Origin: an uncultured bacterium
Lineage (GTDB): Bacteria; Desulfobacterota; Binatia; HRBIN30
Assembly: GCA_937975525.1 (NCBI GenBank)
Contig: CALJUJ010000727.1
Coordinates: 1-6,775, forward strand
DNA: 6,775 nt
Reading direction: 5' to 3'
Below are positions 5,924-6,775 of this stretch, in pieces; position 1 is the stretch's first letter, and each line of letters starts with the position of its first letter. A program made the position numbers and the translations under genes. The notes under the pieces are model-generated. The model searched no databases, had not been told where the DNA came from, and was given only the letters and a program-made list of their open reading frames with translations.

Positions 5924-5953
5924 GTGATACGGGATGGGTTCGGGGTTCGTCAA
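5924..5953 (-). promoter_or_regulatory. Candidate sigma-70 promoter of the 684-aa gene
   Basis: On the minus strand TTGACG (5953-5948, five of six) and TATCAC (5929-5924, four of six) are separated by 18 nt. A start near 5917 would give a leader of about 65 nt. A short palindrome, CGCAC-GA-GTGCG at 5964-5975, lies just upstream of the -35 and could be a regulator site, though five-base arms are weak support. Confidence 0.45.
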
Positions 5954-6022
5954 TACGAAATCACGCACGAGTGCGAGATTTCGGGGCGCCGCCCCGGTGA
6001 GGAAGGTTCGACTGCAGGGCGG

Positions 6023-6059
6023 GCGCGCCGGGGGGCCCCGTAGGGACGCCCCGGCGCGC
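6023..6059 (-). terminator. GC-rich hairpin after the paralogue gene, possible terminator
   Basis: Arms GCGCGCCGGGG (6023-6033) and CCCCGGCGCGC (6049-6059) are perfect over 11 bp, with a smaller nested CCC/GGG stem in the 15-nt loop. It stands 17 nt past the stop at 6077. No T-tract follows on the minus strand, so it may stop transcription poorly by itself or only protect the 3' end. A further 6-bp stem lies at 5982-5996. Confidence 0.5.
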
Positions 6060-6076
6060 TTGCGCCTGGTTTCGGC

Positions 6077-6775
6077 TCAGTTGTCGACGGACGCGGAGCC
6101 CGTGACGATGGCCTCGGTTGCCGTGAACTGGAGGTTCAGCGAAACCGACTCACATTCCGGACAGCCGGGGTTGGTTCCCGGAGAATCCGACGGGTCGAGG
6201 TCGAGGTCGGGCGGAATGCCCCCCGAAACCACCAGTGCCAGGTCCTGCGACGAGAACGGCACCGTATCGCTCAACTGGCAGCTGCCGCCGTCACAGGTAG
6301 CGCTCGACACACACGGCTCACCGTCGAACGTACCGCCAAAGCACTCGCTCGGCAGCGACGCGATCGCCGAGACCAGGACTGCGTGGTTGACGCCGCCGCC
6401 GAGGACACCCGTGATCTCGGAGACGTCGCTGCCGTCGTGGGTCAGCGTCGCATCGACCAACACGTTCTGCGCGGTGACGGTGAAGGTGTCGTCACCGAGC
6501 GGAATGTCCAGAGTGAAATTGCTGCTCGGGCCGCCGCCGGTGGCGGTTGCCGAAGGCGTCGTGCCCGTGCCCGCCAGGGACACGTCGAGGGCGATCAGCG
6601 GCTCCTCCGAGCAGCTCGTGCGGAGCCCGTCGGTGAAGCCGTCGAGGTCGGCGATGTAGTTGCACGGGTCGTTCGGGTCACCCGGGTCGACCGGCGGGTT
6701 GTTCGCATCGCCGGCGGTGCAGCCCGTGGGGTCGTCGAGCTCGCCGAGGAATCCGGCGATGGTCACGCTGCCATC
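6077..6775 (-). CDS. Tandem paralogue of the 684-aa secreted protein, N-terminal part outside window
   Basis: The frame is open through the right edge; the last in-window codons read D-G-S, matching D453-G-N of the neighbour, so the GTG at 6766 is not the true start. The visible 232 residues align to residues 453-684 of the downstream copy without gaps and with about 30 differences, most of them conservative (Thr/Ser, Ile/Val, Asp/Glu, Asp/Asn). The Cys-rich unit C-F-G-G-x6-C-x5-C-x4-C is kept, as are all other cysteines of the segment and the S/D-N C-terminus. The most variable places are the loop around residues 468-474 of the neighbour and the Asp/Pro-rich stretch at 645-652. Function is unknown, as for the neighbour. 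Whether this copy also has the four N-terminal modules and a signal peptide cannot be seen. It ends in its own hairpin, and the neighbour has its own promoter candidate, so the copies may be expressed separately. Confidence 0.85.
   Translation of the reverse strand, partial: DGSVTIAGFLGELDDPTGCTAGDANNPPVDPGDPNDPCNYIADLDGFTDGLRTSCSEEPLIALDVSLAGTGTTPSATATGGGPSSNFTLDIPLGDDTFTVTAQNVLVDATLTHDGSDVSEITGVLGGGVNHAVLVSAIASLPSECFGGTFDGEPCVSSATCDGGSCQLSDTVPFSSQDLALVVSGGIPPDLDLDPSDSPGTNPGCPECESVSLNLQFTATEAIVTGSASVDN

Noticed and set aside
6077..6766. GTG at 6766 as the true start of the paralogue gene
   Set aside because: The frame continues upstream as D-G-S, matching the neighbour's D453-G-N, and no signal peptide or ribosome site is present, so the gene is cut by the window edge.

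Overview
The window is GC-rich, with tightly packed genes. One partial gene lies on the plus strand and five genes lie on the minus strand, the last of them running off the right edge. Large secreted proteins with Pro/Thr linkers, dockerin-like calcium loops and disulfide-rich inserts, next to a BatE-type protein and a CoxE-like von Willebrand A (VWA) protein, suggest an uncultured, GC-rich Gram-negative bacterium of the old deltaproteobacterial type (for example Binatota/Desulfobacterota or Myxococcota). This placement is inferred from style of content only; no marker gene in the window settles it.

Left part (1-2179), housekeeping and envelope genes. The 3' part of a CoxE-like VWA-domain gene (plus strand) converges on a minus-strand pair: a BatE-type TPR/SH3 membrane protein followed 68 nt later by riboflavin synthase (ribE). 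These two have a believable shared transcript. The BatE start region is unusual: a perfect -35 box, a -10-like box and an 11-bp inverted repeat all sit on top of the candidate start codons.

Middle and right part (2180-6775), a block of three exported proteins of unknown function, all on the minus strand. (i) A 483-aa protein has a signal peptide, a beta-rich body, two four-cysteine mini-modules, a Pro/Thr linker and a C-terminal dockerin-like pair of calcium loops. (ii) A 684-aa protein has a signal peptide, four N-terminal repeat modules carrying Cys-rich inserts, and a beta-rich C-terminal half. (iii) The last 232 residues of a tandem paralogue of (ii) are about 87% identical to it by eye. 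Each of the two complete genes has its own strong Shine-Dalgarno sequence and signal peptide. Hairpins follow the stops of (ii) and (iii), and a fair sigma-70-like promoter precedes (ii), so the three look like separately transcribed members of one extracellular family rather than one tight operon.

The thread that joins the three is a small four-cysteine unit, C-x9-C-x5-C-x4/5-C with a Gly-rich first loop. It occurs six times: twice in (i), three times in (ii) and once in the visible part of (iii). This secreted, disulfide-rich family is the least explained and most interesting content of the window. No phage, transposon, CRISPR or RNA gene was recognised, and no stretch longer than 300 bases is without a gene.
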